64,000 nucleotides of DNA from the NCBI RefSeq assembly GCF_001279775.1, contig NZ_LGDG01000239.1, positions 3,441 through 67,440 of the forward strand, written 5' to 3'. Positions 17,791 to 27,109 of the stretch are shown piece after piece; the stretch's first letter is position 1, and every line of letters begins with the position of its first letter. A program made the position numbers and the translations under genes. The DNA comes from Streptomyces sp. MMG1533 (GTDB taxonomy: Bacteria > Actinomycetota > Actinomycetes > Streptomycetales > Streptomycetaceae). The notes under the pieces were generated by a model. It ran no database searches. It was not told the DNA's origin and saw only the letters and a program-made list of their open reading frames with translations.

Positions 17791-17909
17791 CGCCCGGAAC
17801 CCGCCACGCGTGCGTGCATCTGGAAAAACGTCGCGGACCGGGACGATGGTTCCACCGGGTGGCACAGCACACATCGCGGGCGGACCGGATCGGTCGGACA
17901 GTGGAAACC

Positions 17910-18710
17910 ATGCGTGTCCGACGACCGAAGGGCTCCCGGAAGACGCGCGCGGTGCGCATACCGAAGGCCGCGCTCGTGCTGCTCGGCTGTCTTCCCGGCC
18001 TGACCGCCGTCGTCGCGCTGATGCTGTGCGCGAGCGGCGTCGAGCGCACGGCCGCCGGCGCAGACCCGGTCGCGGCCCGCCCCGCAGCGGCCCACTCCGC
18101 GACCAGACCGCACATCGTGCCGCGGTCGGTCTGGGCGGCGGGCGACAGCGGCCGGACCCGGCCGCCGCCGCGCTACGACGACAAGGTCGTCGCGGTGTTC
18201 ATCCACCACACCGACTCGCCCAACGCGTACGACTGCGCCGAGGTACCCCGCATCATCCGCTACCTCGCCGCGGGCATGACCGATGCCCGCGACTGGGACG
18301 ACATCGGCTACAACTTCCTCGTCGACCGCTGCGGCAACATCTACGAAGGCCGCGCGGGCGGCATCGACCGCCCCGTGACCGGCGCCCACACCCAGGGCTT
18401 CAACCACCGCACCACCGGTATCGCCGCCCTCGGCACCTTCACCACCGGAGTGCCGGTCCCGAAGGTGATGACCGACGCGATCGCCCACCTCGCCGCCTGG
18501 AAGCTGGGCCTCGCCGACATCGACCCCCGGGCGACGGTCCGCCTGGTCTCCAGCAACGGCCACAGCCGCTACGCCGCCGGCACCGCCGCCGCCCTCCCCG
18601 CCCTGGCAGGCCACAAGGACGGCTACAGAACGACCTGCCCCGGCGCGGCCCTCAGCGCCCACCTCCCGGAAATCAGGGACCTGGCAGCCCGCCTGCAGGG
18701 CAGGACGTAA
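17910..18710 (+). CDS. PGRP/amidase_2 family peptidoglycan amidase
   Basis: A 266-residue exported or membrane-anchored N-acetylmuramoyl-L-alanine amidase-like protein. A basic N-terminus is followed by a hydrophobic segment at ~20-42 (signal or anchor). The PGRP core shows the zinc-site FIHHTDSPNAYDC (H99/H100), GYNFLVDRCGNIYEGR, HTQGFNHRTTGIAALG and the C-terminal GHKDGYRTTCPG with the remaining zinc ligands. It should cleave the amide bond between MurNAc and L-Ala. The ATG start is chosen over an in-frame GTG three codons upstream. Confidence 0.9.
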   Translation: MRVRRPKGSRKTRAVRIPKAALVLLGCLPGLTAVVALMLCASGVERTAAGADPVAARPAAAHSATRPHIVPRSVWAAGDSGRTRPPPRYDDKVVAVFIHHTDSPNAYDCAEVPRIIRYLAAGMTDARDWDDIGYNFLVDRCGNIYEGRAGGIDRPVTGAHTQGFNHRTTGIAALGTFTTGVPVPKVMTDAIAHLAAWKLGLADIDPRATVRLVSSNGHSRYAAGTAAALPALAGHKDGYRTTCPGAALSAHLPEIRDLAARLQGRT

Positions 18711-18807
18711 GGGTGTGCGGCTCACAGGTTTCTCCCAGCCGGCTCACCGATCCCCCCGAGACAGCTGCCATAGCGTCATGCACACGCACTGACCGGAGGT
18801 GGGGATC

Positions 18808-19038
18808 ATGAACAGCAGTCACACCGACACCGCGGAGACCACAGGCGGTTGGACCAGGACCGCCCGCGGCCCCTGGGCCGTCGTCTGCGCGGTCGCGGCC
18901 GTCATCCTGGGCCCGGCCGCCGTCACCGCGTCCGCCCTCGAACAGGCCAACGCGGCACCGCTGTACCACGCGGTGAAGGCCGACAACACGCAGGCGTACA
19001 TCCCGACGGACACGACGCGCCGACGTGCCGACGCGTAG
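18808..19038 (+). CDS. small secreted or membrane protein
   Basis: A 76-residue protein: a polar N-terminus, one hydrophobic stretch at ~22-45 (GPWAVVCAVAAVILGPAAVTASA) ending in an Ala-x-Ala-like region, then a short polar tail. It may be a type II membrane protein or a small exported peptide. The ribosome binding site ggaggtgggg lies just upstream of the chosen ATG and favours it over an ATG three codons earlier. No family recognised. Confidence 0.65.
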   Translation: MNSSHTDTAETTGGWTRTARGPWAVVCAVAAVILGPAAVTASALEQANAAPLYHAVKADNTQAYIPTDTTRRRADA

Positions 19039-19041
19039 GCC

Positions 19042-19560
19042 TCAGCCCCTGAACCTCTCCCAGAGCTTCGGGTACCGCCCCGCCAGCACCGACTCGTCCT
19101 CGAAGTCGACCGGCGTGCCCTCCGGCTCCGAGGGGGCGGGAGCGATGCCCAGGTCGGGGGCGACGGTGCCGGTGAGCTGCTCGTACGCCTCGTCCGCCGC
19201 GTAGCCGAGCTCCTCGCCGTCGCCGTCGATCTCCTCGTCGAAGTCGTCCAGGAGGTCGGCGAGCGAGTCGGGGTCGTGTACCCCGCCCTCGTACATCTCG
19301 CGGCCCTGGCCGATAAGCCAGCACCGGAAGAAGTCGAAGGCGTCGTCGCTCGCGCCGTCCAGCAGGACCCAGGCGGCGCCCCACAGGTTCCAGGTGTACG
19401 CGCGGTTGTAGCGGGCCTCGAAGTGACGGGCGAAGTCGAGGACCATGTCCGGGTCCAGCTGAAGAAGCCGGTCCACCAGCAGGTCAGCCTGCTCCTCGGG
19501 GTCGCCCTCGGCGGCCTCGCGAGTGGCGTCCACCAGCTCCCAGAACTCCGTCTCGTCCAT
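19042..19560 (-). CDS. DUF4240 domain protein
   Basis: A 172-residue acidic, soluble protein beginning MDETEFWELVDATREAA, with the conserved core WNLWGAAWVLLDGASDDAF and FRCWLIGQGREMYE typical of the DUF4240 family, which is widespread in Streptomyces and of unknown function. No signal peptide or catalytic motif. It is convergent with the preceding small gene and lies downstream of the WYL regulator on the same strand with a 56-bp gap. Confidence 0.85.
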   Translation of the reverse strand: MDETEFWELVDATREAAEGDPEEQADLLVDRLLQLDPDMVLDFARHFEARYNRAYTWNLWGAAWVLLDGASDDAFDFFRCWLIGQGREMYEGGVHDPDSLADLLDDFDEEIDGDGEELGYAADEAYEQLTGTVAPDLGIAPAPSEPEGTPVDFEDESVLAGRYPKLWERFRG

Positions 19561-19616
19561 CACGGGTCCAGCATCGGCCCTGAAAGGGTGGGGCGCACGT
19601 GGAGTGTGGCGGATTG

Positions 19617-20594
19617 TTATGTCCCGTACAGCGCGGCCAGTCTGGCCGCGTCGCTGATGAAACGCGCCCGCAGACTCTCCGGCGCCAGCACCTCCACCTC
19701 CGGCCCGAGCGCCGAGAGCTGCGTGTGCGCGACCTCCTCGGACTCCACCGGGAGCGTCACCGTCACCCGCCCGTCGTCGTCCGGGGCACCCGCCGCTTCC
19801 AGCGCCTCCCGGGCCGACACGGGGTCGACGGCGTACGGCAGTCTCCGCACCCCGTCCCCGGACAGCCGCACCACCACCTCGGCCCGCAGCAGCGACCGGG
19901 CGAACTGCTCGGCCCGCTCGTCCCAGAAGCCCGGCAGATCGAACTCCTCGTCCCGGACGAACCGCTCCTGGCCAGCCGTCACCTCGGTGAACCGGTCGAT
20001 CCGGTACACCCGGTAGGCGCCGCTCTGTCCCGCCACCCGCGCGCACAGGTACCAGACGCCCGCCTTGAGCACGAGCCCGTACGGCTCCAGCTCGCGCTCC
20101 ACCTCGGCTTCCCGCCCGCGATAGCGCGCGGTGATCCGCCGGTCGTCCCACACCGCGTCCGCGACGGCGGGCAGCAGTTCGGGGGTCTTCGGCTCGTTGA
20201 ACCAGTTCGGCGCGTCCAGATGGAACCGCTGCGCCGCCGTACGGGACGCGTCGCTGAACGACGGCAGCAGGGCCGCCGACACCTTCAGCCGGGCCGCCGA
20301 GGCCGCGTCCTCCAGGCCCATCTCCCGCAGCGCCCCCGGCACCCCGGACAGGAACAGCGCCTCGGCCTCGCCGCGGGCCAGCCCGGTCAGCCGCGTGCGG
20401 TACCCGCCGATCAGCCGGTAGCCGCCGGCCCGCCCCCGGTCGGCATACACCGGCACCCCCGCCTCCGACAGCGCCTGCGCGTCCCGGGTGACGGTCCGCT
20501 CGGACACCTCCAGCTCCCGCGCCAGCTCGGCGGCGGTCATGGACGGCCGGGACTGGAGCAGCAGCACCATTTTGATCAGACGGGCAGCGCGCAT
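19617..20594 (-). CDS. YafY/DeoR-type regulator with WYL domain
   Basis: A 325-residue regulator. An N-terminal winged helix (MTAAELARELEVSERTVTRD) is followed by the WYL-type ligand domain with RRITARYRGRE and GLVLKAGVWYLCAR, and a C-terminal WCX extension. WYL proteins sense ligands such as nucleic-acid intermediates or metabolites; the ligand is unknown here. It may control the DUF4240 gene behind it. Intact with a good ATG start. Confidence 0.9.
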   Translation of the reverse strand: MRAARLIKMVLLLQSRPSMTAAELARELEVSERTVTRDAQALSEAGVPVYADRGRAGGYRLIGGYRTRLTGLARGEAEALFLSGVPGALREMGLEDAASAARLKVSAALLPSFSDASRTAAQRFHLDAPNWFNEPKTPELLPAVADAVWDDRRITARYRGREAEVERELEPYGLVLKAGVWYLCARVAGQSGAYRVYRIDRFTEVTAGQERFVRDEEFDLPGFWDERAEQFARSLLRAEVVVRLSGDGVRRLPYAVDPVSAREALEAAGAPDDDGRVTVTLPVESEEVAHTQLSALGPEVEVLAPESLRARFISDAARLAALYGT

Positions 20595-20669
20595 ACGGCC
20601 ATGATGCCGGGCCCCACCGACAACGAAGGGGCACGGCGGCCGCCGTACCCCTTCACCGGACCTCAGGTC

Positions 20670-23381
20670 TTACAGGCCGTACTTCTCCCGGGCTTCCTTC
20701 ACCGCGGTCGCCTTGACCTCGCCCCGCTTCGCGAGCTGGGCCAGGGCCGCGACGACGATCGACTCGGCGTCGACACCGAAGTGACGGCGGGCCGCCTCAC
20801 GGGTGTCCGACAGACCGAAGCCGTCGGCGCCCAGCGAGGAGTAGTCCTGCTCGACCCACTGCGCGATCTGGTCGGGGACCTGGCGCATGTAGTCGGAGAC
20901 CGCGAGCACCGGGCCCTCGGCGCCGTGCAGCGCCTGACGGACGTACGGCAACCGCTCCTCGCCCTGCAGGAGGGCCGCGTCGGCCTCCAGCGCGTCGCGG
21001 CGCAGCTCCGTCCAGGAGGTCGCGGACCACACGTCGGCGGCCACGCCCCACTCCTCGGCGAGCAGCTGCTGCGCCTTGATCGCCCAGTGGATGGCCGTGC
21101 CGGAGCCGAGCAGCTGGATGCGCGGCGCGTTGGCGGCGGGGGAGAGTCCCGCCGACTCCGCCGTGTTGAACCGGTACAGGCCCTTGACGATGCCCTCGTC
21201 GATGCCGGGGCCCGACGGTTTCGCGGGCTGCGGCAGCGGCTCGTTGTAGACGGTGAGGTAGTAGAAGACGTTCGGGTCCTCACCCGGGGCCGCCTCGCCG
21301 TACATCCGGCGCAGACCGTCCTTGACGATCGTCGCGACCTCGTACGCGAACGCCGGGTCGTACGTCAGCGCGGCCGGGTTGGTCGCCGCGATCACCGGCG
21401 AGTGGCCGTCGGCGTGCTGCAGGCCCTCGCCCGTCAGCGTCGTGCGGCCGGCGGTGGCGCCGACGAGGAAGCCGCGGCCGAGCTGGTCGCCGAGCTGCCA
21501 CATCTGGTCGGCCGTGCGCTGCCAGCCGAACATCGAGTAGAAGATGTAGAACGGGATCATCGCTTCGCCGTGCGTGGAGTACGCGGTGGAAGCGGCGATG
21601 AAGTCGGCCATCGAACCGGCCTCGGTGATCCCCTCGTTGAGGATCTGGCCGTTCTGGGCCTCCTTGTAGTACATCAGCTGGTCGCGGTCGACCGGCTCGT
21701 ACGTCTGGCCCTTGGGCGAGTAGATGCCCAGGGAGGGGAAGAGGCTCTCCATGCCGAAGGTGCGCGCCTCGTCGGGGACGATCGGCACCCAGCGCTTTCC
21801 GGACTCCTTGTCGCGGACCAGGTCCTTGATGAGCCGGACGAAGGCCATGGTGGTGGCCACGTTCTGCGTGCCGGAGCCCTTGTCGAAGGAGGCGAAGGCC
21901 TTCTCGGCGGGGGCGGGGAGGGGCGCGAGCGCGTGCGTACGGCGGGCCGGGGCCGGGCCGCCGAGGGCCGCGCGGCGTTCCTGGAGGTAGCGGACCTCGG
22001 GGGAGTCGGCGCCCGGGTGGCCGTAAGGCACGACCCCGTCGACGAACCGGCTGTCCGAGATCGGCAGGTCCAGCAGATCGCGCATCGTCTTGAACTCGTC
22101 CACCGAGAGCTTCTTCATCTGGTGGTTGGCGTTCTTCGACGCGAAGCCCTCGCCGAGGGTGTGGCCCTTGACCGTCTGGGCCAGGATGACCGTCGGGGCG
22201 CCCTTGAACTCGACGGCCGCCTTGTAGGCCGCGTACACCTTGCGCGCCTCGTGGCCACCGCGGGAGAGGTGGAAACACTCGAGGATCTTGTCGTCGCTCA
22301 GCAGCTTCGCCATCTCGGCGAGCGCCGGGTCCTTGCCGAAGAAGTCCTCGCGGATGTAGGCGGCGCCGCGGGTCTGGTACGTCTGCACCTGCGCGTCGGG
22401 TACCTCGCGCAGGCGGCGTACGAGCGCGCCCGTGGTGTCGAGCCGGAACAGCTCGTCCCAGGCCGAACCCCACAGCGACTTGATGACGTTCCAGCCGGCG
22501 CCGCGGAACTGGGCCTCCAGCTCCTGCACGATCTTGAAGTTCGCGCGGACCGGGCCGTCGAGGCGCTGCAGGTTGCAGTTGATGACGAAGGTCAGGTTGT
22601 CCAGACCCTCGCGGGAGGCCAGTGCGAGTGCCGCCGTCGACTCGGGCTCGTCCATCTCGCCGTCGCCGAGGAAGGCCCAGACGTGGGACGCGGAGACGTC
22701 CTTGATGCCGCGGTTGGTCAGATAGCGGTTGAAGCGCGCCTGGTAGATCGCGGAGAGCGGGCCGAGGCCCATCGACACCGTCGGGAACTCCCACAGCCAC
22801 GGCAGGCGGCGGGGGTGCGGGTACGACGGGAGGCCGCCCCCGCCCGACTCGCGGCGGAAGTTGTCGAGGTGGTCCTCGTTCAGCCGGCCGTCGAGGAAGG
22901 CGCGGGCGTAGATGCCGGGGGAGGCGTGGCCCTGGATGTAGAGCTGGTCGCCGGAGCCGGGCGATTCCTGGGATTCCTTGCCCTTGAAGAAGTGGTTGAA
23001 GCCGGTCTCGTAGAGCCAGGCCGCGGAGGCGAAGGTGGCGATGTGGCCGCCGACGCCGTATTTGCTGCCCCGGCTGACCATCGCGGCCGCGTTCCAGCGG
23101 TTCCACGCGGTGATCCGGCGCTCCATCTCCTCGTCACCGGGCGCGGACGGCTCGGCGGCGGTCGGGATGGTGTTGACGTAGTCGGTCTCGAGAAGCTTGG
23201 GCAGCGCGATGCCGGTGCCCTCGGCCCGCTCCAGCGTGCGACGCATCAGGTACGCCGCGCGGTGCGGCCCGGCCGCCTTGGCGACCGCGTCCAGTGAGGC
23301 CTGCCATTCGGCGGTCTCCTCCGGGTCGCGGTCGGGGAGCTGGTCGAGCGCGCTCGGCTGGATGGCGTTGGGGTCGGTCAT
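20670..23381 (-). CDS. aceE: pyruvate dehydrogenase E1 component (homodimeric)
   Basis: A 903-residue thiamine-diphosphate enzyme that decarboxylates pyruvate and transfers acetyl to lipoyl-E2. The start region [15 protein letters not shown], the block [22 protein letters not shown] (in part), the ThDP/Mg motif [10 protein letters not shown] at ~239-248 with downstream [11 protein letters not shown] are all typical of the homodimeric AceE family. The ATG at 23381 has AAGGCGG upstream. No E2/E3 genes follow; sucB and lpdA on the same strand ~2 kb away probably supply them, as actinobacteria share E2 and E3 between the pyruvate and 2-oxoglutarate complexes. A strong palindrome lies 120 nt upstream. 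Confidence 0.95.
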   Translation of the reverse strand: MTDPNAIQPSALDQLPDRDPEETAEWQASLDAVAKAAGPHRAAYLMRRTLERAEGTGIALPKLLETDYVNTIPTAAEPSAPGDEEMERRITAWNRWNAAAMVSRGSKYGVGGHIATFASAAWLYETGFNHFFKGKESQESPGSGDQLYIQGHASPGIYARAFLDGRLNEDHLDNFRRESGGGGLPSYPHPRRLPWLWEFPTVSMGLGPLSAIYQARFNRYLTNRGIKDVSASHVWAFLGDGEMDEPESTAALALASREGLDNLTFVINCNLQRLDGPVRANFKIVQELEAQFRGAGWNVIKSLWGSAWDELFRLDTTGALVRRLREVPDAQVQTYQTRGAAYIREDFFGKDPALAEMAKLLSDDKILECFHLSRGGHEARKVYAAYKAAVEFKGAPTVILAQTVKGHTLGEGFASKNANHQMKKLSVDEFKTMRDLLDLPISDSRFVDGVVPYGHPGADSPEVRYLQERRAALGGPAPARRTHALAPLPAPAEKAFASFDKGSGTQNVATTMAFVRLIKDLVRDKESGKRWVPIVPDEARTFGMESLFPSLGIYSPKGQTYEPVDRDQLMYYKEAQNGQILNEGITEAGSMADFIAASTAYSTHGEAMIPFYIFYSMFGWQRTADQMWQLGDQLGRGFLVGATAGRTTLTGEGLQHADGHSPVIAATNPAALTYDPAFAYEVATIVKDGLRRMYGEAAPGEDPNVFYYLTVYNEPLPQPAKPSGPGIDEGIVKGLYRFNTAESAGLSPAANAPRIQLLGSGTAIHWAIKAQQLLAEEWGVAADVWSATSWTELRRDALEADAALLQGEERLPYVRQALHGAEGPVLAVSDYMRQVPDQIAQWVEQDYSSLGADGFGLSDTREAARRHFGVDAESIVVAALAQLAKRGEVKATAVKEAREKYGL

Positions 23382-23500
23382 GTCGCCGCCTTCCTCAGTC
23401 GAAGGGGGTTCCCTCATCGGTAAGGGTTCGGGGGTGCCCTTGGTCTTTGGCAGGACAGGGCTGAGGCCTCGGTGGAAGCCCGTCGGCGACTCTAACTCGC

Positions 23501-23517
23501 TGATCGATGATCGATCA
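23501..23517. promoter_or_regulatory. 17-bp palindrome upstream of aceE
   Basis: TGATCGATGATCGATCA is perfectly symmetric about its central base. A second symmetric element, AGAGG-caaaa-CCTCT followed by TTGATCA, lies at 23526-23546. Both are in the ~290-bp gap between the GntR gene and aceE, so they are candidate operators for aceE; binding by the adjacent GntR protein is inference. Confidence 0.5.
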
Positions 23518-23669
23518 AAGGGTTGAGAGGCAAAACCTCTTGATCACGAGAAAGTAGGCACGGGGTGCCTCGGCCGGAGACACCGGGTGCCGTGCTTTCG
23601 GTGGGTTTCCGCAGGTCCGGCCACGTTTGAGCGGGGGTGTGCTCAGGGTTCGCGAGTCCTGCCCTGGGC

Positions 23670-24293
23670 TCATGCCTGCGGCGCGCAGCCCAGCACGTGC
23701 GCCTTCACGATCTCGGCGATCCGGGGATCCTGGCGACGGAACGCGGCCACCAGCTCCTCGTGCTCCTCCGCGTAGGACTGCTGGACCGTCCCCAGCCAGC
23801 GGATCGACAGCGCGGTGAAGACCTCGATGCCCAGGCCCTCCCAGGTGTGCAGCAGGACCGAGTTGCCCGCCGCCCGGACCAGCTCGCGGTGGAAGGCCAC
23901 CGTGTGCCGCACCTGGGCCGTGCCGTCCGAAGCGCGGTCGGCCTCGTAGAGCGCCGCGACATGCGGTTCCAGGGCCGAGCAGTCCTCCGCCAGCCGCCCC
24001 GCCGCCAACTCCGCCGCGATCGCCTCCAGACCGGCCCGGACCGGGTAGCTCTCCTCCAGGTCGGCCGCGGTCAGGTTCCGCACCCGCACGCCCTTGTTGG
24101 GTGCCGACTCGATCAGCCGCAGCGACTCCAGCTCGCGCAGCGCCTCCCGCACCGGGGTCTGACTGACCTCCAGCTCGGTGGCGATACGGCGCTCCACGAT
24201 CCGCTCGCCCGGCTTCCAGCGCCCGCTGACGATCCCCTCCACGATGTGCTCGCGGATCTGCTCGCGCAGCGAGTGGACGACGGGCGCGGTCAT
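23670..24293 (-). CDS. GntR family regulator, FadR/FCD subfamily
   Basis: A 207-residue regulator. The winged helix is clear (GERIVERRIATELEVSQTPV, then REALRELESLRLIES) and the C-terminal all-helical FCD domain carries the metal/ligand histidines of the class (FHRELVRAAGNSVLL and EEHEELVAAFRRQD). FCD regulators usually respond to carboxylic acids, which fits a role in controlling aceE immediately downstream on the same strand. The ATG has AAGGAG 5 nt upstream. Confidence 0.9.
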   Translation of the reverse strand: MTAPVVHSLREQIREHIVEGIVSGRWKPGERIVERRIATELEVSQTPVREALRELESLRLIESAPNKGVRVRNLTAADLEESYPVRAGLEAIAAELAAGRLAEDCSALEPHVAALYEADRASDGTAQVRHTVAFHRELVRAAGNSVLLHTWEGLGIEVFTALSIRWLGTVQQSYAEEHEELVAAFRRQDPRIAEIVKAHVLGCAPQA

Positions 24294-24528
24294 GAGGGCT
24301 CCTTAGGGAGGGGCCGCCCATCGGCCCCGGGGGCGTTTGACGTTTAGACAATAAGGCCGCGGGCCCTTGGAGGAGGGGCGCACGGGGGCGCTTTCGCGCA
24401 GGTGAGACAAGGCTTACACGCTCTCGGCTCGGCGTCTTCTGTCAAGACACGGAACCCTGGGGCCTCGATCCGTGTCGCGGTCGGCAGGGGGTCCCGCGCG
24501 GGGCGCCCTCGGCACGACGGGGGATGAC

Positions 24529-25209
24529 ATGAACATCGGGGGACGGCGGGGACCGCTGTACTGGACGGCCGTGGCGGCCGTGATCGGCGCGCTCGTGGGG
24601 GTGACGGGCTGCCGGCAGACGCCCACCCGCGCGCAGGGGGAGCCGGGCGGTACGACCACGGAGGAGCTCAGGGGCATGGCGGGTGCGGCCCGGGGCGGCG
24701 GGCCCGGCGCCGCCTGTGTCTTCGTCAAGCCGGACGGGGCGCAGCGGTTCGGGCATGTCGGCTGGGGTTTCCGGATCACCGGGACCGACCGCTGGGTCTA
24801 CGGCGCCGTCGAGAACCCGAGCGGCGAGCTGTACACCCCGCCGGGCGGCGACATCGGCGCCTGGCACGCGGAGGGGAGGTACGCGCGCATGCTCGGCGAG
24901 ATGTCCCGGGACGCCCACTACCCGGGCAGGTCCGAGCACCCGTACAGCCGATACCGCTGCACGCCCTCCTCGACGGGCGACGTGCCGGCGGCGCGGGCGA
25001 TGATCCGTACCGTCGCCGAGCGGGGCTTCCTCGTGGGCGTCGACCCGAGGACCGGGAAGCTCACCTCACGGGACTGCCTGGACGCCACGTCCGACGTGCT
25101 CAAGGCGTACGGGACGCGGCGCTTTGTGCCCGCGCCGAAGCTGTCCGTCCCCAATGTGTGGGTGGAGTCGCCGGCGGGGTGGTCGGACAAGCGCCTGACG
25201 CCCCGGTGA
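24529..25209 (+). CDS. putative lipoprotein, function unknown
   Basis: A 226-residue protein with a lipoprotein signal: hydrophobic stretch YWTAVAAVIGALVG then the lipobox-like VTGC, giving a lipidated cysteine at residue 27. The mature part includes FGHVGWGFRITGTDRWVYGAV and ends with a Pro/Trp-rich tail. The segment around GHVGWGF is reminiscent of secreted proteins with papain-like or NlpC-type folds, but no catalytic set is convincing. Divergent from the GntR gene and convergent with sucB. Confidence 0.7.
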   Translation: MNIGGRRGPLYWTAVAAVIGALVGVTGCRQTPTRAQGEPGGTTTEELRGMAGAARGGGPGAACVFVKPDGAQRFGHVGWGFRITGTDRWVYGAVENPSGELYTPPGGDIGAWHAEGRYARMLGEMSRDAHYPGRSEHPYSRYRCTPSSTGDVPAARAMIRTVAERGFLVGVDPRTGKLTSRDCLDATSDVLKAYGTRRFVPAPKLSVPNVWVESPAGWSDKRLTPR

Positions 25210-25214
25210 CAGCG

Positions 25215-25250
25215 CGGTGCCCCGCCCGGAACACTCCGGACGGGGCACCG
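25215..25250. terminator. bidirectional terminator
   Basis: A 16-bp stem with one mismatch (CGGTGCCCCGCCCGGA at 25215-25230 with 25235-25250) and a 4-nt loop, between the convergent lipoprotein and sucB genes. Confidence 0.88.
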
Positions 25251-25267
25251 ACATGCACTACTGAGGC

Positions 25268-27055
25268 TTACAGGCCGAGCTCGACCTCGAACTCGCCCGC
25301 CTCCAGGATCGCCTTGACCGCGGTCAGGTAACGGGCCGCGTCGGCGCCGTCCACCAGACGGTGGTCGTAGGACAGGGTCAGGTACGTCATGTCGCGGACG
25401 CCGATGACCGTGCCCTCCTCCGTCTCGATGACCGCCGGACGCTTGACCGTGGCACCGATACCGAGGATCGCGACCTGGCCCGGCGGCACGATGATCGTGT
25501 CGAAGAGCGCACCGCGCGAACCGGTGTTGGAGATGGTGAAGGTCGCGCCGGACAGCTCGTCCGGAGTGATCTTGTTGGCGCGGACCTTGCCCGCGAGGTC
25601 CGCCGTGGCCTTGGCGATACCGGCGATGTTGAGGTCACCGGCGTGCTTGATGACCGGGGTCATCAGGCCCTTCTCGGAGTCCACCGCGATACCGATGTTC
25701 TCGGTGTCGAAGTAGGTGATCGTGCCCTCGGCCTCGTTGATCTTGGCGTTGACGGGCGCGTGGGCCTTCAGCGCCTGGGCCGCGGCCTTGACGAAGAACG
25801 GCATCGGGGAGAGCTTCACGCCCTCGCGGGCCGCGAACGCGTCCTTGGCCCGGCCGCGCAGCTTCATCAGACGGGTGACGTCGACCTCGACGACCGACGA
25901 CAGCTGGGCCTGCTCGTGCAGGGCCTTGACCATGTTGTCGCCGATGACCTTGCGGATGCGCGGCATCTTGACGGTCTGGCCACGCAGCGGGGAGGCCTCC
26001 AGGACCGGCGCCTTCCTGGCAGCGGCGGCGGCCGGGGCGGCAGCGGCGGGAGCCGGAGCAGCGGCGGCGGCCTTCGCGGCCTCGGCGGCGGCGATGACGT
26101 CCTGCTTGCGGACACGGCCGCCGACGCCGGTGCCCTTGACGGTGGCCAGGTCGACGCCGTTCTCGGCGGCGAGCTTGCGCACCAGCGGGGTCACGTAGGC
26201 GCCGTCGTCACCGGAGGTGGCGGCGGGAGCCGGGGCGGCGGCCACGGGGGCGACCGGAGCCGGGGCGGCCGGCGCGGGGGCCGGAGCAGCCGGAGCCGGA
26301 GCGGGCGCCGGAGCCGCGGGGGCGGGGGCCGGAGCCGGAGCGGGCGCCGGAGCCGCGGGGGCGGCCGGGGCGGGGGCCTCGGCAGCCGGGGCCGGAGCCG
26401 GGGCGGCGGGGGCCGGAGCGGCGGCCGGAGCCGCGCCCGGGGCGCCGATGACGGCCAGCTTGGCGCCGACCTCGGCGGTCTCGTCCTCGCCGACCGTGAT
26501 CTCGAGCAGCACACCGGAGGTGGGCGCCGGGATCTCGGTGTCGACCTTGTCCGTGGAGACCTCGAGCAGCGGCTCGTCGGCCTCGACGGAGTCGCCGACC
26601 TCCTTGAGCCACCGGGTGACGGTGCCCTCGGTGACGGACTCGCCGAGCGCGGGCAGGACGACGTCCGTGCCCTCGGCGGAGCCGCCGCCGGAGGCGGCCT
26701 CGGCGGTGGGAGCAGGGGCCGGGGCGGCCTGCTCGGTGGACGGAGTGGCCTGCGGGGCCGGCTCGGGCGTCGGCTCTGTGGCCTCAGCCACAGGCGGGGT
26801 GGCGTCAGCCGCACCCGTGCCGTCGTCGATGACGGCCAGCTCGGCGCCGACCTCAACGGTCTCGTCCTCGGCGACCTTGATGGACGCCAGGACACCGGCG
26901 GCGGGCGAGGGGATCTCGGTGTCGACCTTGTCGGTCGACACCTCGAGCAGCGGCTCGTCAGCCTCGACGCGCTCGCCCTCGGCCTTCAGCCAGCGGGTGA
27001 CAGTGCCCTCGGTGACGCTCTCACCGAGCGCCGGAAGGGTTACGGAAACCGCCAT
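25268..27055 (-). CDS. sucB: 2-oxoacid dehydrogenase E2 component (dihydrolipoamide acyltransferase)
   Basis: A 595-residue E2 core protein with two N-terminal lipoyl domains (lipoylated lysines K43 and K170, each in STDKVDTE), long Ala/Pro linkers, a peripheral-subunit-binding domain ([20 protein letters not shown], then [11 protein letters not shown]) and a C-terminal acyltransferase domain with the HRLVDG motif (H565, D569). Usually annotated as the succinyltransferase SucB, but in actinobacteria this E2 is thought to serve both pyruvate and 2-oxoglutarate dehydrogenases, so aceF is an equally fair name. It follows lpdA by 54 bp on the same strand, making an E3-E2 operon. Its lipoyl domains are the expected substrates of LipB and LipA. 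Confidence 0.95.
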   Translation of the reverse strand: MAVSVTLPALGESVTEGTVTRWLKAEGERVEADEPLLEVSTDKVDTEIPSPAAGVLASIKVAEDETVEVGAELAVIDDGTGAADATPPVAEATEPTPEPAPQATPSTEQAAPAPAPTAEAASGGGSAEGTDVVLPALGESVTEGTVTRWLKEVGDSVEADEPLLEVSTDKVDTEIPAPTSGVLLEITVGEDETAEVGAKLAVIGAPGAAPAAAPAPAAPAPAPAAEAPAPAAPAAPAPAPAPAPAPAAPAPAPAPAAPAPAPAAPAPVAPVAAAPAPAATSGDDGAYVTPLVRKLAAENGVDLATVKGTGVGGRVRKQDVIAAAEAAKAAAAAPAPAAAAPAAAAARKAPVLEASPLRGQTVKMPRIRKVIGDNMVKALHEQAQLSSVVEVDVTRLMKLRGRAKDAFAAREGVKLSPMPFFVKAAAQALKAHAPVNAKINEAEGTITYFDTENIGIAVDSEKGLMTPVIKHAGDLNIAGIAKATADLAGKVRANKITPDELSGATFTISNTGSRGALFDTIIVPPGQVAILGIGATVKRPAVIETEEGTVIGVRDMTYLTLSYDHRLVDGADAARYLTAVKAILEAGEFEVELGL

Positions 27056-27109
27056 GGTTTCGGTTGCTCCTTACAAGTGCGGAAGTCTGGGGGTTCGTCG
27101 ACCGAGGGG

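Noticed and set aside
19599..23297. Very long open frame on the plus strand opposite aceE and the WYL regulator
   Set aside because: It is a by-product of high GC: the translation is Arg/Gly/Val/Asp-rich without any domain, and the opposite strand holds clear aceE sequence.
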